Below are positions 10,501-16,962 of a DNA stretch of 64,000 bases, one piece after another. Under the pieces are notes generated by a model, which searched no databases, had not been told where the DNA came from, and saw nothing but the letters and a program-made list of their open reading frames with translations. The translations under genes and the position numbers were made by a program. Source of the stretch: Paenibacillus sp. BK033 (GTDB lineage Bacteria; Bacillota; Bacilli; Paenibacillales; Paenibacillaceae). The number at the start of each line of letters is the position of its first letter. Position 1 is the stretch's first letter. The stretch spans positions 372,001 to 436,000 of the forward strand of contig NZ_SLVP01000002.1 of the NCBI RefSeq assembly GCF_004345425.1, read 5' to 3'.

Positions 10501-12006
10501 CAAATACTCCAGCGGGAAGCTTTCGAATGGCCGCAAGCCATTCCAGGATCGCCCGTACTCGGTTTCATAGAAACCTGCCCAATGCGTATCCGTTACGACC
10601 AAATCCATGACGCCATCGCCATCGAGACTGGTTAAAGTAAAGGTCCTCGATCCCGCTGCAGACTCCTCCGTCACGGGAAATGAATCTGCAACCCGCACGC
10701 TTCGAAAATTTCCGTTTCCTTCCGGTTCCCAATAGGCTGCCGAATTGGAGCGGACTTGCAGGATACCGGGCAATCCTTCGCCGTATAAGTCGGCAAATTC
10801 ATAGGAAGTACCGTCCAGATATCCGGGGATGGTATGTCCTCCCTCAATCTGAAGGAGTTGAAATGCTTGGTGTTTCGGTTGAAAAGAAGTGTAAGTAAAT
10901 TCTAAAGGAGGTGTGGAAAGGGTGATGTAGCTTCCATTCTGTTGTCTCTGACAGCCAATCATCTCGACCGAAGTCAGCCGGTTCAATTGAACCAAGGGAT
11001 CGAGAGAATAGGAGAACCGCGTCATGCGAACGAGACAAGGATCCGGACCAAGCTCCGCAAACCGGTGAAACATGAGAACCTGACGGCAAAGACGGTGCGT
11101 TCGCACCTCGAATCCGCTTCGGTAGGTAGAGAATGAGTCCACTCGCGTTGGCCAAGATGTCTGGGGGACGTGGGGGTTGCTGCCGGCCTGATTTAGCGAC
11201 TCTAAGGAGATATCGTATTCTCCGTAATCAAATACAATCTGATAGGCAAATTTCTCTTCCTGTTGTTCATCGAAGTAATTGCCGTAATCGATGCTGTGCA
11301 AATAAACGGCAGCCAAACGCTGCCTGTTCTGCCCGGACAAATCGAGCGGAATATTCTCCCCGTTCTCGGGAACATACGAATAGGCTCGCTTATTGCCTTT
11401 AGCGTCGGCATCTTGCTCTAAGCACCACTGAAAAATCCGTTCCGGACGGGCCGGATCGGCTATGCGGGCCGTCGCGCTCTGGCCGTAAACCGAGCTAACG
11501 TTGCTGCCGGATTGCAGCCTCCAAAAAGAAGCTCCGGCGGTCTGCCAGAATTCGATTTTCGCGAAAGAGCCCTCCAGCCTATGGATAAAGTCGGTAACGG
11601 TCCAAAGTTGATTACCTTCGTTTTCTGTTCGGATCAACGGATTGCCGGTGTCGGGATCAAGCTTGGGAATAATCTCTTCGCCGTCCAGCAAAAACCGGTC
11701 CGTACCGTCGTATTTCGGAATTCCGGTATCCGTTCGCCTAGAAATCGATGAGACGGATAAGGAAAAGCCGAGTCCAAACACACCGTTCCCGCTGCCCGAG
11801 CTGTATTGAAGCCGGAGCTTCGGTTCAAACTCCCTGCAGGGCGACGAATAGACAGGTATACTCATATGCATGCTGCCCGTGAATAAATCCGGCTCGTAAG
11901 TCTCGCCCATTCCTCTGACGGCTCCTCCACCTTTCGGAAGAGTGAGCTCAGATTTAATGAATGACGCGGACCGTTCCTGCTCGTCATTCCATGACTTGCG
12001 TTGCAT
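4573..12006 (-). CDS. Tc toxin TcB-TcC fusion (SpvB / RHS cocoon) with C-terminal nuclease-like effector
   Basis: This 2477-residue protein fuses the B and C subunits of a Tc toxin. In order: a SpvB-type N-terminus (about residues 20-120, with LPKGGGAVRGMGE and FGLGFSLSVSSISRRTDTG); FG-GAP-like repeats (DGDGVMDLVV, GDGVPDLVV, LNGSGLTDIVYV; about 420-650); a TcdB middle domain with EKEFRGFGFVEQWD near 770; many YD/RHS repeats; and an RHS core ending in YYYGARYYPPWLGRWLNPDP and NPIRFVDLNGM near residue 2196. The Asp residues expected for self-cleavage at this core are present. The last 281 residues are the variable effector: a Lys-rich stretch, then WCHLIAHCLGGPEASNNLV and GSQGSN, resembling the His...Asn core of DNA/RNA non-specific endonucleases. 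The reading frame extends to GTG 12045, but ATG 12006 has GGGAGGG 5 nt upstream and is preferred. No frameshift was seen. Confidence 0.92.
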   Translation of the reverse strand: MQRKSWNDEQERSASFIKSELTLPKGGGAVRGMGETYEPDLFTGSMHMSIPVYSSPCREFEPKLRLQYSSGSGNGVFGLGFSLSVSSISRRTDTGIPKYDGTDRFLLDGEEIIPKLDPDTGNPLIRTENEGNQLWTVTDFIHRLEGSFAKIEFWQTAGASFWRLQSGSNVSSVYGQSATARIADPARPERIFQWCLEQDADAKGNKRAYSYVPENGENIPLDLSGQNRQRLAAVYLHSIDYGNYFDEQQEEKFAYQIVFDYGEYDISLESLNQAGSNPHVPQTSWPTRVDSFSTYRSGFEVRTHRLCRQVLMFHRFAELGPDPCLVRMTRFSYSLDPLVQLNRLTSVEMIGCQRQQNGSYITLSTPPLEFTYTSFQPKHQAFQLLQIEGGHTIPGYLDGTSYEFADLYGEGLPGILQVRSNSAAYWEPEGNGNFRSVRVADSFPVTEESAAGSRTFTLTSLDGDGVMDLVVTDTHWAGFYETEYGRSWNGLRPFESFPLEYLQSSNPKELADMQGDGVPDLVVFEDRQIKIYPSGYERGYGNPITALYPAAFPLGSTDSANEVVTFADVIGDGLPHRVRIRNGSIECWPNLGYGQFAPVIRMEQAPCFEDEFNASRLFLGDLNGSGLTDIVYVYPDRADLYFNQGGNAWSKPVTVYLPETFAETDRIQLTDVLGNGCDCLLFSKVSTDSVKHYYYDFSGGQKPNLMNRTDNGVGAITEIEYASSVKFYLEDKKAGRRWQTVLPFPVHVVERVRVTEECTGNQLTTRYGYHEGYYDPAEKEFRGFGFVEQWDAEERSTGTGAAPVYWRRWYHTGSALNAAALSRRYYDQYYKQDAFAYAMPDSSLDEALTGADGETLRQCYVALKGMPLREEVYGLDQPGGISEHPYTVHESNYTVKLIQARRPSAMFASLLVQARESIDYEYERDPHDPRVRHDLVLAADEFGHATKEIQIYYPRRSEAELSLPEQHQLQMLLQVNAYINETAEFRLLGMECESQAYALSGIGQPAAFYFNVTDLQFRFKDSLPPVIPYGSLPTAGLVQAELLSWTRHYYWNLAQTDALPLGQTTGIALHHHSEHALLASDQVSSLYASRLTNEEITDDCGYVLNEGYWWNRGLVQHYASSTDNRFYLPWKIENTLLAGNTNLFHRTQFGYDPYCLVPTNTTQYVSETVSTSMSMVLDYNVIQPKYTTDVNGNTAQVLYDPLGMVTVSSLFGTLLGKRVGDGDLNAYQTVTEGSFEDVLAHPERYLQQASSFTYYDLFAWGQGRGPNRTVELFRETSVSEESDGQTTRILVNVTYIDGLGRVMETRKRADSAGDERWLVSGRTVYDNKGRPVEQYLPYYSSVPVYEKDADSQAVLPPPTRTSYDPLSRVYRVDSPKGFYAKTEFTPWEEAQYDSNDTIADSEYYKQFMQSYPSQPNQSQADEKDALLKAYRFRNTPLVQVKDNLGRVFLRLRDNLGETSSGLFSAMVQGSSINASDVWNELVQQGYVEMTNDASGSGRATAKFRPYAPGFKLAVGPAYEPFADRIAVLLRQSCLPEYTGYDSKGNVKFEINAKHYYAGIAQGALLKDVQFTYDMQNRLLRTDSKDAGVRLGINNMFDDPSHTWDSRGFHTATLYDGLQRTARIRVDGSDPASGLKLANTVEKYVYGDNAGLNLADAQNRNLLGKLYTLYDQSGVTHYQLYSLQGHIEATEKLLLVDYAAEPDWDAEDEPALNGESFITSYAYDGLGRQIAETSADQTVYRTAYNLAGQLQKVTVDFAEQAGVPFIQDIQYDADGQHSRIIRGNGTITDFVYEETTRRLLGITTTRSAADGKGAGRSTLLQKLSYTMDPVGNITRMRDDSFDTVFQNQQIVEPLSDYTYDALYRLIQASGRQHPGILPDTHATGFKQSMWLPAAPPHLNDGDKLENYTETYTYDEAGNLVRTRHAAASATWTRALTVSEDSNRLKEMTTGTQSGLPVQLQYDGNGNLLALEHLSSLQWNYRNNLASATVIAREGDQSDCSYFIYESSGHRVRKVLERKISDGITEIQEKIYAGRLEIKRVTRVQNGVRSIILERYTYRVMEDERMAAIVNFWTKDDPGRETDAIGKRQLRYQLSDYLGSSTMEVDEDAGLISYEEYFPYGGTSYLTGPNQVEVQLKEYRYSGRERDDCTGLYYYGARYYPPWLGRWLNPDPAGTADDPNMYAFVSGNPIRFVDLNGMGKKKKKSGNGVAKKKLAAKMKAQQRKNDLTKFVNGDSATKAQTISQLRGRPLRVTLARQSFVRKVLHKEADKAQVELDQFDVPPSSGKALPVKVADPTGVQGGFFFGKRDYIERQHIVSPSSLNVDGRDSTNDTMGKASAFHSTNNLPASLYSSRDDTKLGGLGEAWCHLIAHCLGGPEASNNLVAGSQGSNLVQLGIELAIKDFVSATGEKVLIKVGANVRLRADGAITHIADEFFYQIYDLSGKQVYATKFKADILRADTLQKQKKTEATKSLNSHFGY

Positions 12007-12091
12007 TAATTCCCTCCCATATCGTTCAAATAATATCCTTGTCACTCCATAATAGAGCGTCCATGACTTTTATCGGCATTTGGAAAAAGTT

Positions 12092-12119
12092 ATTGAACCC
12101 AGTGTAAGGTTTATGTCAG
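12092..12119 (-). promoter_or_regulatory. Candidate promoter of the Tc operon
   Basis: On the minus strand CTGACA (12114-12119) is followed after 16 nt by TTCAAT (12092-12097), a weak sigma-A-like pair 86 nt upstream of the preferred TcB-TcC start. It overlaps a short palindrome, AACC-N8-GGTT on the plus strand at 12096-12111, which could be a regulator site. The preceding gene ends in a terminator, so the Tc genes need their own promoter somewhere in 12046-12133. Assignment is by eye only. Confidence 0.3.
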
Positions 12120-12133
12120 AATTGTTTTAATCA

Positions 12134-12169
12134 TAAAAAAATAACCCGTCCGTGATCGACCGGGTTATT
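12134..12169 (-). terminator. Rho-independent terminator after the GH43-like gene
   Basis: On the minus strand a 9-bp stem (AATAACCCG / CGGGTTATT, 12-nt loop) is followed by a run of T. It lies just past the stop at 12179 and separates the sugar operon from the Tc operon. Confidence 0.8.
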
Positions 12170-12178
12170 GAAGGTTAT

Positions 12179-13102
12179 TTATTCAGCTATCAAGTTCATC
12201 TCAAACTCCTCGTCCCGGTCGCATACGAGAATTCCGTCCCGCACATCGAGCCGTGCTGCTTGAACGGATGAACGGCGCTGCTCGTATCCTTCTTTTGCGC
12301 CCTCTTGCATCCCGTTACGTCCCGGATGGGTGAAATAAAAGACATACGCCTCGTTCCCAGTGACGACTACATCCGCATGATGGCCGATCCATGCGTCATC
12401 CTTACGGACGCCCGGAGTTTCGAGAATCATCCCGTTCCGCTCCCAATTGTCCAGATCATCGGAGCGGTAAACGCCTTGCCCTCTCCATTCATCGATAATC
12501 ATCCAGTAGCTGCCCTTGAACCGGAAGACATTAGGTCCTTCATGCCCGCGGTGCGTAAGTACAGGTCTGGGATTATGCCAATGGTACAAATCCTCGCTGT
12601 CTGCCGCGTAGGTAGCCGATCCATGCTCTTCATCCTTGTACCACATCCGGAAGCCGCCTCCCGGAAGCTCATGGACGCATGCGTCAATCACGCGATTCGA
12701 GCTGAGCGGCAGCGGTCCCTCCAACTTCCAGTCGATCAGGTTCTTGCTCGTATAATGAATAATCCGGCGTTCTCCCGTCCATTCAATCTGGATGCCTTGA
12801 ATATAGCTGACGTACATATGATAGACGCCTTCATGCCAATAGATTTCCGGCGCCCAAAACGTATTGCGCCCCCACTCGAACTCAAGCCCTGGCAAAGTCC
12901 CCCGGTAAACCCAGTTCCGTCCGCCATCCGAAGACGTCGCGACTCCGAAATCGGAGCCATGTACCCAAGCCACTCCGGGACCTTCCGCGGTTGCCCGCCT
13001 GCTCGTATAGACCATCCACCATTCCTTCGTTTCCCGGTTATAGACGACGGTAGGATCCGTTGCCCCGTCATAGATCGGATCTCTGAATAAAGGTGCTTTC
13101 AT
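12179..13102 (-). CDS. GH43-like five-bladed beta-propeller glycosidase (cytoplasmic)
   Basis: A 307-residue protein without signal peptide. It has short repeated blades typical of the GH43/GH32/GH117-type propeller fold: DPIYDGATDPTVVY near the N-terminus (candidate catalytic-base Asp in ATDPTVV), WAPEIYWHEGVYHMYVSYI, VIDACVHELPGG and HEGPNVFRFKGSYWMIIDEW. These match the usual placement of acidic residues in such enzymes, but the exact family and sugar are not decidable by eye. It is the last gene of the operon with the two permeases and the binding protein, 31 nt after the upstream permease stop. It probably acts on an imported arabinose- or xylose-containing oligosaccharide. GAGAGG lies about 10 nt before ATG 13102. 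Confidence 0.7.
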   Translation of the reverse strand: MKAPLFRDPIYDGATDPTVVYNRETKEWWMVYTSRRATAEGPGVAWVHGSDFGVATSSDGGRNWVYRGTLPGLEFEWGRNTFWAPEIYWHEGVYHMYVSYIQGIQIEWTGERRIIHYTSKNLIDWKLEGPLPLSSNRVIDACVHELPGGGFRMWYKDEEHGSATYAADSEDLYHWHNPRPVLTHRGHEGPNVFRFKGSYWMIIDEWRGQGVYRSDDLDNWERNGMILETPGVRKDDAWIGHHADVVVTGNEAYVFYFTHPGRNGMQEGAKEGYEQRRSSVQAARLDVRDGILVCDRDEEFEMNLIAE

Positions 13103-13133
13103 AGCCGCTGTTCCTCTCCGTTTCCTGTTGGAA

Positions 13134-14057
13134 TTAACCTTTTACCGACCCAAGCAATACGCCCGAAATAAAGAACCGCTGCGCAAACGGATACATCACA
13201 ATCATCGGAATCGATGCGATGACCATGGAGGCTAACTCGATCGTTCGCGACGTAATTTCGCCTTGTCCCTGCGCGAGGGACAGCAGCTCGGATACCGCGG
13301 GATTGGACAGCGATGCCGAGCTTGACAGCTGCTCTACCGCCGAGCTTGTCTGAAGCAGCTTCAGGATCAAATACTGGAGGGTCTGCAGGTCATTGGACTG
13401 CGTAAAATAAAGCGTTGTTCCGTAATCGTTCCAGATCCCGACCGCCGTAAAGATCGACAATGCCGCCAATACCGGCTTGGACAGCGGAAGGACGAGGCGC
13501 AGGAAGATCGAGAACTCGCTTGCCCCGTCCAGCTTGGCGGATTCAAACAAGGCATCCGGAATCGCTTTATAGTTCGCGTTCAGAATAATAACGTTCCAGA
13601 AACCGCCAAACAAAGAAGGAATAATGTATACCCAATAATGATCATAGAGATGAAGCCAGTTGATCAAAAGAAACGAAGGAATAAGTCCGCCGCTGAAATA
13701 CATGCTGGTAAATCCAAGCGCCATATACCATTTTCTCCATTTTAAATAAGGACGAGAGAAGGCATAAGCGAACATCGCCGTATAAAAGATCGAGATAATC
13801 GTTACAAACGCGGTGCGGGATACCGTAATCCAGGCTGCGCTTAGCAGACCCGGATCGGCCAGAACCGCGCGCCAGCTCGCCCAAGTAAAAATGCGAGGCC
13901 ATAGAAACACCGGTCCGCGCTGCAGATCAATCCCGCTGTTCAGGGAACTGATGATGGCGTACCAAAAAGGATATACGGTCACAATCATGATCACGACCAT
14001 GATCACTGTATTCGTAATGGAAAATGTACGGTCTCCTAAAGACTTTCCTCCAACCAT
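13134..14057 (-). CDS. Carbohydrate ABC transporter permease, YtcP/MalG type
   Basis: A 307-residue inner-membrane permease with about six hydrophobic segments. The EAA loop that docks with the ATPase is visible as ESAKLDGASEFSIFLRLVLP, and the C-terminal end (RFFISGVLLGSVKG) is typical of YtcP-like partners of LplB proteins. It follows the LplB-type gene by 14 nt and is followed by the GH43-like gene, so it is the second membrane subunit of one importer. No ATPase gene is in the operon; such importers normally share a genome-wide MsmX-type ATPase encoded elsewhere. AAGGAGG upstream of ATG 14057 supports the start. Confidence 0.93.
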   Translation of the reverse strand: MVGGKSLGDRTFSITNTVIMVVIMIVTVYPFWYAIISSLNSGIDLQRGPVFLWPRIFTWASWRAVLADPGLLSAAWITVSRTAFVTIISIFYTAMFAYAFSRPYLKWRKWYMALGFTSMYFSGGLIPSFLLINWLHLYDHYWVYIIPSLFGGFWNVIILNANYKAIPDALFESAKLDGASEFSIFLRLVLPLSKPVLAALSIFTAVGIWNDYGTTLYFTQSNDLQTLQYLILKLLQTSSAVEQLSSSASLSNPAVSELLSLAQGQGEITSRTIELASMVIASIPMIVMYPFAQRFFISGVLLGSVKG

Positions 14058-14071
14058 ACCGGGATGCCTCC

Positions 14072-15028
14072 TTAGAACAGACCTGATTTTGTTATTTTTT
14101 TCGAAGCATAGTTAGCTCCCACAAGCAGGACAAGCGCAAGCACGGACTTCATTAAACCGATAGCCGTCGCGACGTCAAATTGGAAGTTCAGCAAGCCCGT
14201 CTGATAGACGTACGTATCGATAACCTGGCTGGCTGGCATGTTCAAAGAGTTTTGCAAGACATAGATTTGCGTAAAGTTATTGTTCAGCATGCCGCTTACC
14301 GCGAAAATAATCATGATCATCAAGGTTGGCATGATGCCGGGCAGCGTAACATGGAACATTCTCTTGAAACGTCCCGCTCCGTCGATTGCTGCCGCTTCGT
14401 ATAACGATTGGTCGACGCCGGCCATGGCGGCCAAGTACAGGATCGCTCCCCAGCCGAGATCCTTCAGCAGATTCGTCACGATGGCCAGACCCCAGAAATA
14501 GCTTGGATCGGACAGAAATTGGAGAGGCTCTTTCACCAGATGCAGATGGACCAGCAAATAGTTGATAATCCCTTCCTGCGGATTCAGAAGCGTAATATAC
14601 AAGCCGCCGTAAATAACCCAGGATAAGAAATGCGGCAAATAGGTAATCGTCTGAATAGCCGATTTAAACCTCGTACTGACGATTTCGTTAAGCAGCAGAG
14701 CGAAAATAATCGTAACGGGTATGCCGACAAGCGACCCGATCAGATTAATGCCAAGCGTATTTTTGACCATCGGCCAAAATTGAAAGTTATCGAAAATAAG
14801 CTTGAAGTTATCGAAGTGGTTCCACGGGCTTGTGAAAATCCCTTTAACGCCGCTGATGGGGTCATAATGCTTGAAAGCCATCAGCAGGCCAAACAGCGGC
14901 AAAAAGCTGAATACGATGATGGAAATCACGCCCGGCCCAATCATAACCGCTAGCTCGGTCTGCGTTCGCAAGTCGGATTGCAGCGCATAGCCTTTTTGTC
15001 TCTTCCTTTTTTTATCCGACGGATTCAT
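14072..15028 (-). CDS. Carbohydrate ABC transporter permease, LplB type
   Basis: A 318-residue permease with six predicted membrane segments after a basic cytoplasmic N-terminus (KKRKRQKGY). The EAA loop reads YEAAAIDGAGRFKRMFHVTL followed by PGIMPT, the usual LplB/MalF-type form. It sits between the binding-protein gene and the YtcP-type partner. The frame also allows a TTG one codon upstream (15031), but ATG 15028 has the better spacing from AGGAGGGAG. The substrate is inferred from neighbours (GH51 and GH43-like enzymes) to be an arabinose-containing oligosaccharide; the sequence itself does not show this. Confidence 0.93.
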   Translation of the reverse strand: MNPSDKKRKRQKGYALQSDLRTQTELAVMIGPGVISIIVFSFLPLFGLLMAFKHYDPISGVKGIFTSPWNHFDNFKLIFDNFQFWPMVKNTLGINLIGSLVGIPVTIIFALLLNEIVSTRFKSAIQTITYLPHFLSWVIYGGLYITLLNPQEGIINYLLVHLHLVKEPLQFLSDPSYFWGLAIVTNLLKDLGWGAILYLAAMAGVDQSLYEAAAIDGAGRFKRMFHVTLPGIMPTLMIMIIFAVSGMLNNNFTQIYVLQNSLNMPASQVIDTYVYQTGLLNFQFDVATAIGLMKSVLALVLLVGANYASKKITKSGLF

Positions 15029-15054
15029 CAATAGACTCCCTCCTGCTCAAGGGC

Positions 15055-15089
15055 GGATCGTGCCGAAGCACCCGGCTTTGACACGATCC
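15055..15089 (-). other. Intercistronic stem-loop after the binding-protein gene
   Basis: A perfect 8-bp outer stem (GGATCGTG / CACGATCC) encloses a GC-rich inner hairpin, with no T run. Such hairpins between a binding-protein gene and its permeases usually protect the upstream message or partly stop transcription, so that more binding protein than permease is made. Confidence 0.6.
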
Positions 15090-15102
15090 CCTTCTTCGTT
15101 GC

Positions 15103-16842
15103 TTAAGAATTGATGCCTTTAATCGTTGTACCGTAACTTTCCTGCTGCTTATGGAACTGTTCGTTGATTTTCGCATTGATATCGTCCAGTCCCATCTTTT
15201 TCACCTGGGCAATCATATCGTCATAGAGCTTATCTCTTGATACCTCGTCTTTTGCCAAAATCATTTTGGATATTTGAGCCTCGAGATAGGTTTTGATTTG
15301 CAGCTGATCATTGGCCATCTTGCTGCCCGCCTCAATAAAATTGCTAGGCATAATCAATGCCGAAGAATCGTAAATCTCGGAATTTTTGCCAATCGTCGTC
15401 TGTACCTGCATGGCCATTACGCTGTCCGCCCCTTTGTTCGAGGTTGGAGCTACCGTTGCATGGTCATGCCAGGCAATATTATGGAATGGCCAGAAGGCAA
15501 ATACGCCGGTCTTGGAATAATCCGCGGCATCCTTCAGCCCTTGCTCGGTTTGCACGACAAGCCCATTGGCATCAAGCGTATAGTCGGTTCCTTCGAAGCC
15601 GTAATAATTAAGCAAGAGTCCCTCGTCGCTTGTCATGAAGTCCAGCCATTTAGCGATTCTCTCCGGGTTAGGCGCATCCTTCGAAATAAACGTGTTCATC
15701 CAGCCTGTGCCTGCCTTCAAGGAGCGGCCTGCTACCGGCTTTGTCCCCTCATTCGATAACATCGGACCTGGCGTAATCCATGTACCGACCGCATTCTCGT
15801 CCGTAAATCCGGTATTCGCGGAGTTGCCGATGAAGCTGAATACCCGACCGGTCTTGACGGATGCTTTTGTGGATGTATCATCCACGGTCATCTGGCTTGG
15901 ATCAAAGGCGCCTGCCTTTGCCGCCTTGTACAGAAAATCAAGCGCATGCTTCGTTTCCGGAGCCAGGATGACGTCGCGGTAATTGCCATCCTTGTCGACC
16001 GGCATGGCGCCAAACATCGCTTCCAGCGTGCCCAGGGTGCCGCCATGTCCTGTTCCGCCAACCGATAAACCTTGATAATCTTTCCCGTTAATCATCAGCG
16101 GAACAACGGGTGCTCCGTCGATTTTCAGTCCCTTCACTTTCTCGAAAGCCGCAAGCACGCCGTCTTCCGTCTTTAGCTCATCTTCCGTAATGCCCGCCTG
16201 CTGCATAATCTCCTGATTGAACATAATCGAGTTATTGTTCCGATATTTGGCCGCGTCGGAGAAATATTCGCTGGACGGCGGGTAAATCTTGCGCGCATCC
16301 TGCGTATCCATATGGCTTGGATAGGCATACCAACCACCGTCACGCTCGATTAAAGCCTGCTTTAAGTCCTGCGGAAAATGGGTTAGCAGCGGGGAGGAAG
16401 GATCATACTTTTTCAGAAACTCATCCAAGTCCCATACTTTTCCGGCATCAATCAGCTTCTTCTCCAACGTGCCGTCCGTCAGCGTCATAATGTCCGGCAG
16501 CTTATTGGACGAGACAAGCATCAGGCTTAATTTCGTGCCCGCATCCTGTGCCGGAATGTTGAACTCGAAGGACAGTCCGGTCTTGCTCGTAATCGTCCCT
16601 TCTACCGAATCGGGATCCGAATTCCAAGGCGAAGGCGGATTCCAGCCGCTAACATCGGAGAACCAAGTCAATTTGACCGGCGCCGCATCCGCGGGCGCTG
16701 CGCTCGCCGACGGCTCTGCTGAGCTAGCTGCGGCGTTATTCGTCCCTTCCTGGGTGTTATCCGGTTGATTCGAGCTGCAGGCTGAAAGCGCTATCGAACA
16801 AGACAATAGCATGACCGTCCACAAGCTGTAATGCTTTCTCAT
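15103..16842 (-). CDS. Extracellular solute-binding lipoprotein of a sugar ABC importer
   Basis: A 579-residue family-1-type binding protein. The N-terminus is a lipoprotein signal with lipobox LSAC (lipidated Cys22), followed by a Ser/Ala/Pro-rich spacer to about residue 52. The mature part contains WFSDVSGWNPPSPWNSD and other aromatic-rich stretches typical of LplA/YtcQ-like proteins for oligosaccharides. It is anchored outside the membrane and delivers sugar to the two downstream permeases. Its start has AAGGGGG close upstream. A cre-like box lies about 105-120 nt before the ATG, and the regulator gene is immediately upstream. The exact ligand cannot be read from the sequence; pectin- or arabinan-derived sugars are inferred from context. 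Confidence 0.92.
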   Translation of the reverse strand: MRKHYSLWTVMLLSCSIALSACSSNQPDNTQEGTNNAAASSAEPSASAAPADAAPVKLTWFSDVSGWNPPSPWNSDPDSVEGTITSKTGLSFEFNIPAQDAGTKLSLMLVSSNKLPDIMTLTDGTLEKKLIDAGKVWDLDEFLKKYDPSSPLLTHFPQDLKQALIERDGGWYAYPSHMDTQDARKIYPPSSEYFSDAAKYRNNNSIMFNQEIMQQAGITEDELKTEDGVLAAFEKVKGLKIDGAPVVPLMINGKDYQGLSVGGTGHGGTLGTLEAMFGAMPVDKDGNYRDVILAPETKHALDFLYKAAKAGAFDPSQMTVDDTSTKASVKTGRVFSFIGNSANTGFTDENAVGTWITPGPMLSNEGTKPVAGRSLKAGTGWMNTFISKDAPNPERIAKWLDFMTSDEGLLLNYYGFEGTDYTLDANGLVVQTEQGLKDAADYSKTGVFAFWPFHNIAWHDHATVAPTSNKGADSVMAMQVQTTIGKNSEIYDSSALIMPSNFIEAGSKMANDQLQIKTYLEAQISKMILAKDEVSRDKLYDDMIAQVKKMGLDDINAKINEQFHKQQESYGTTIKGINS

Positions 16843-16946
16843 ACCTTTGTTCCCCCTTAAGACTTGTAATGGCTTTTGCCTCTTTCATGATAGTCGGATT
16901 CGGCAATCGGCCATATGTTTATAATTTTGCAAATTGGTCTGAATTG

Positions 16947-16962
16947 TAGATAGCGCTTTCAT
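16947..16962 (-). promoter_or_regulatory. cre-like box (CcpA) ahead of the binding-protein operon
   Basis: The minus-strand 16-mer ATGAAAGCGCTATCTA matches the symmetric cre form ATGAAAGCGCTTTCAT at 14 of 16 positions. It overlaps the last codons of the response regulator gene and precedes the binding-protein start by about 105 nt, as expected for glucose repression of the importer operon. Confidence 0.55.
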
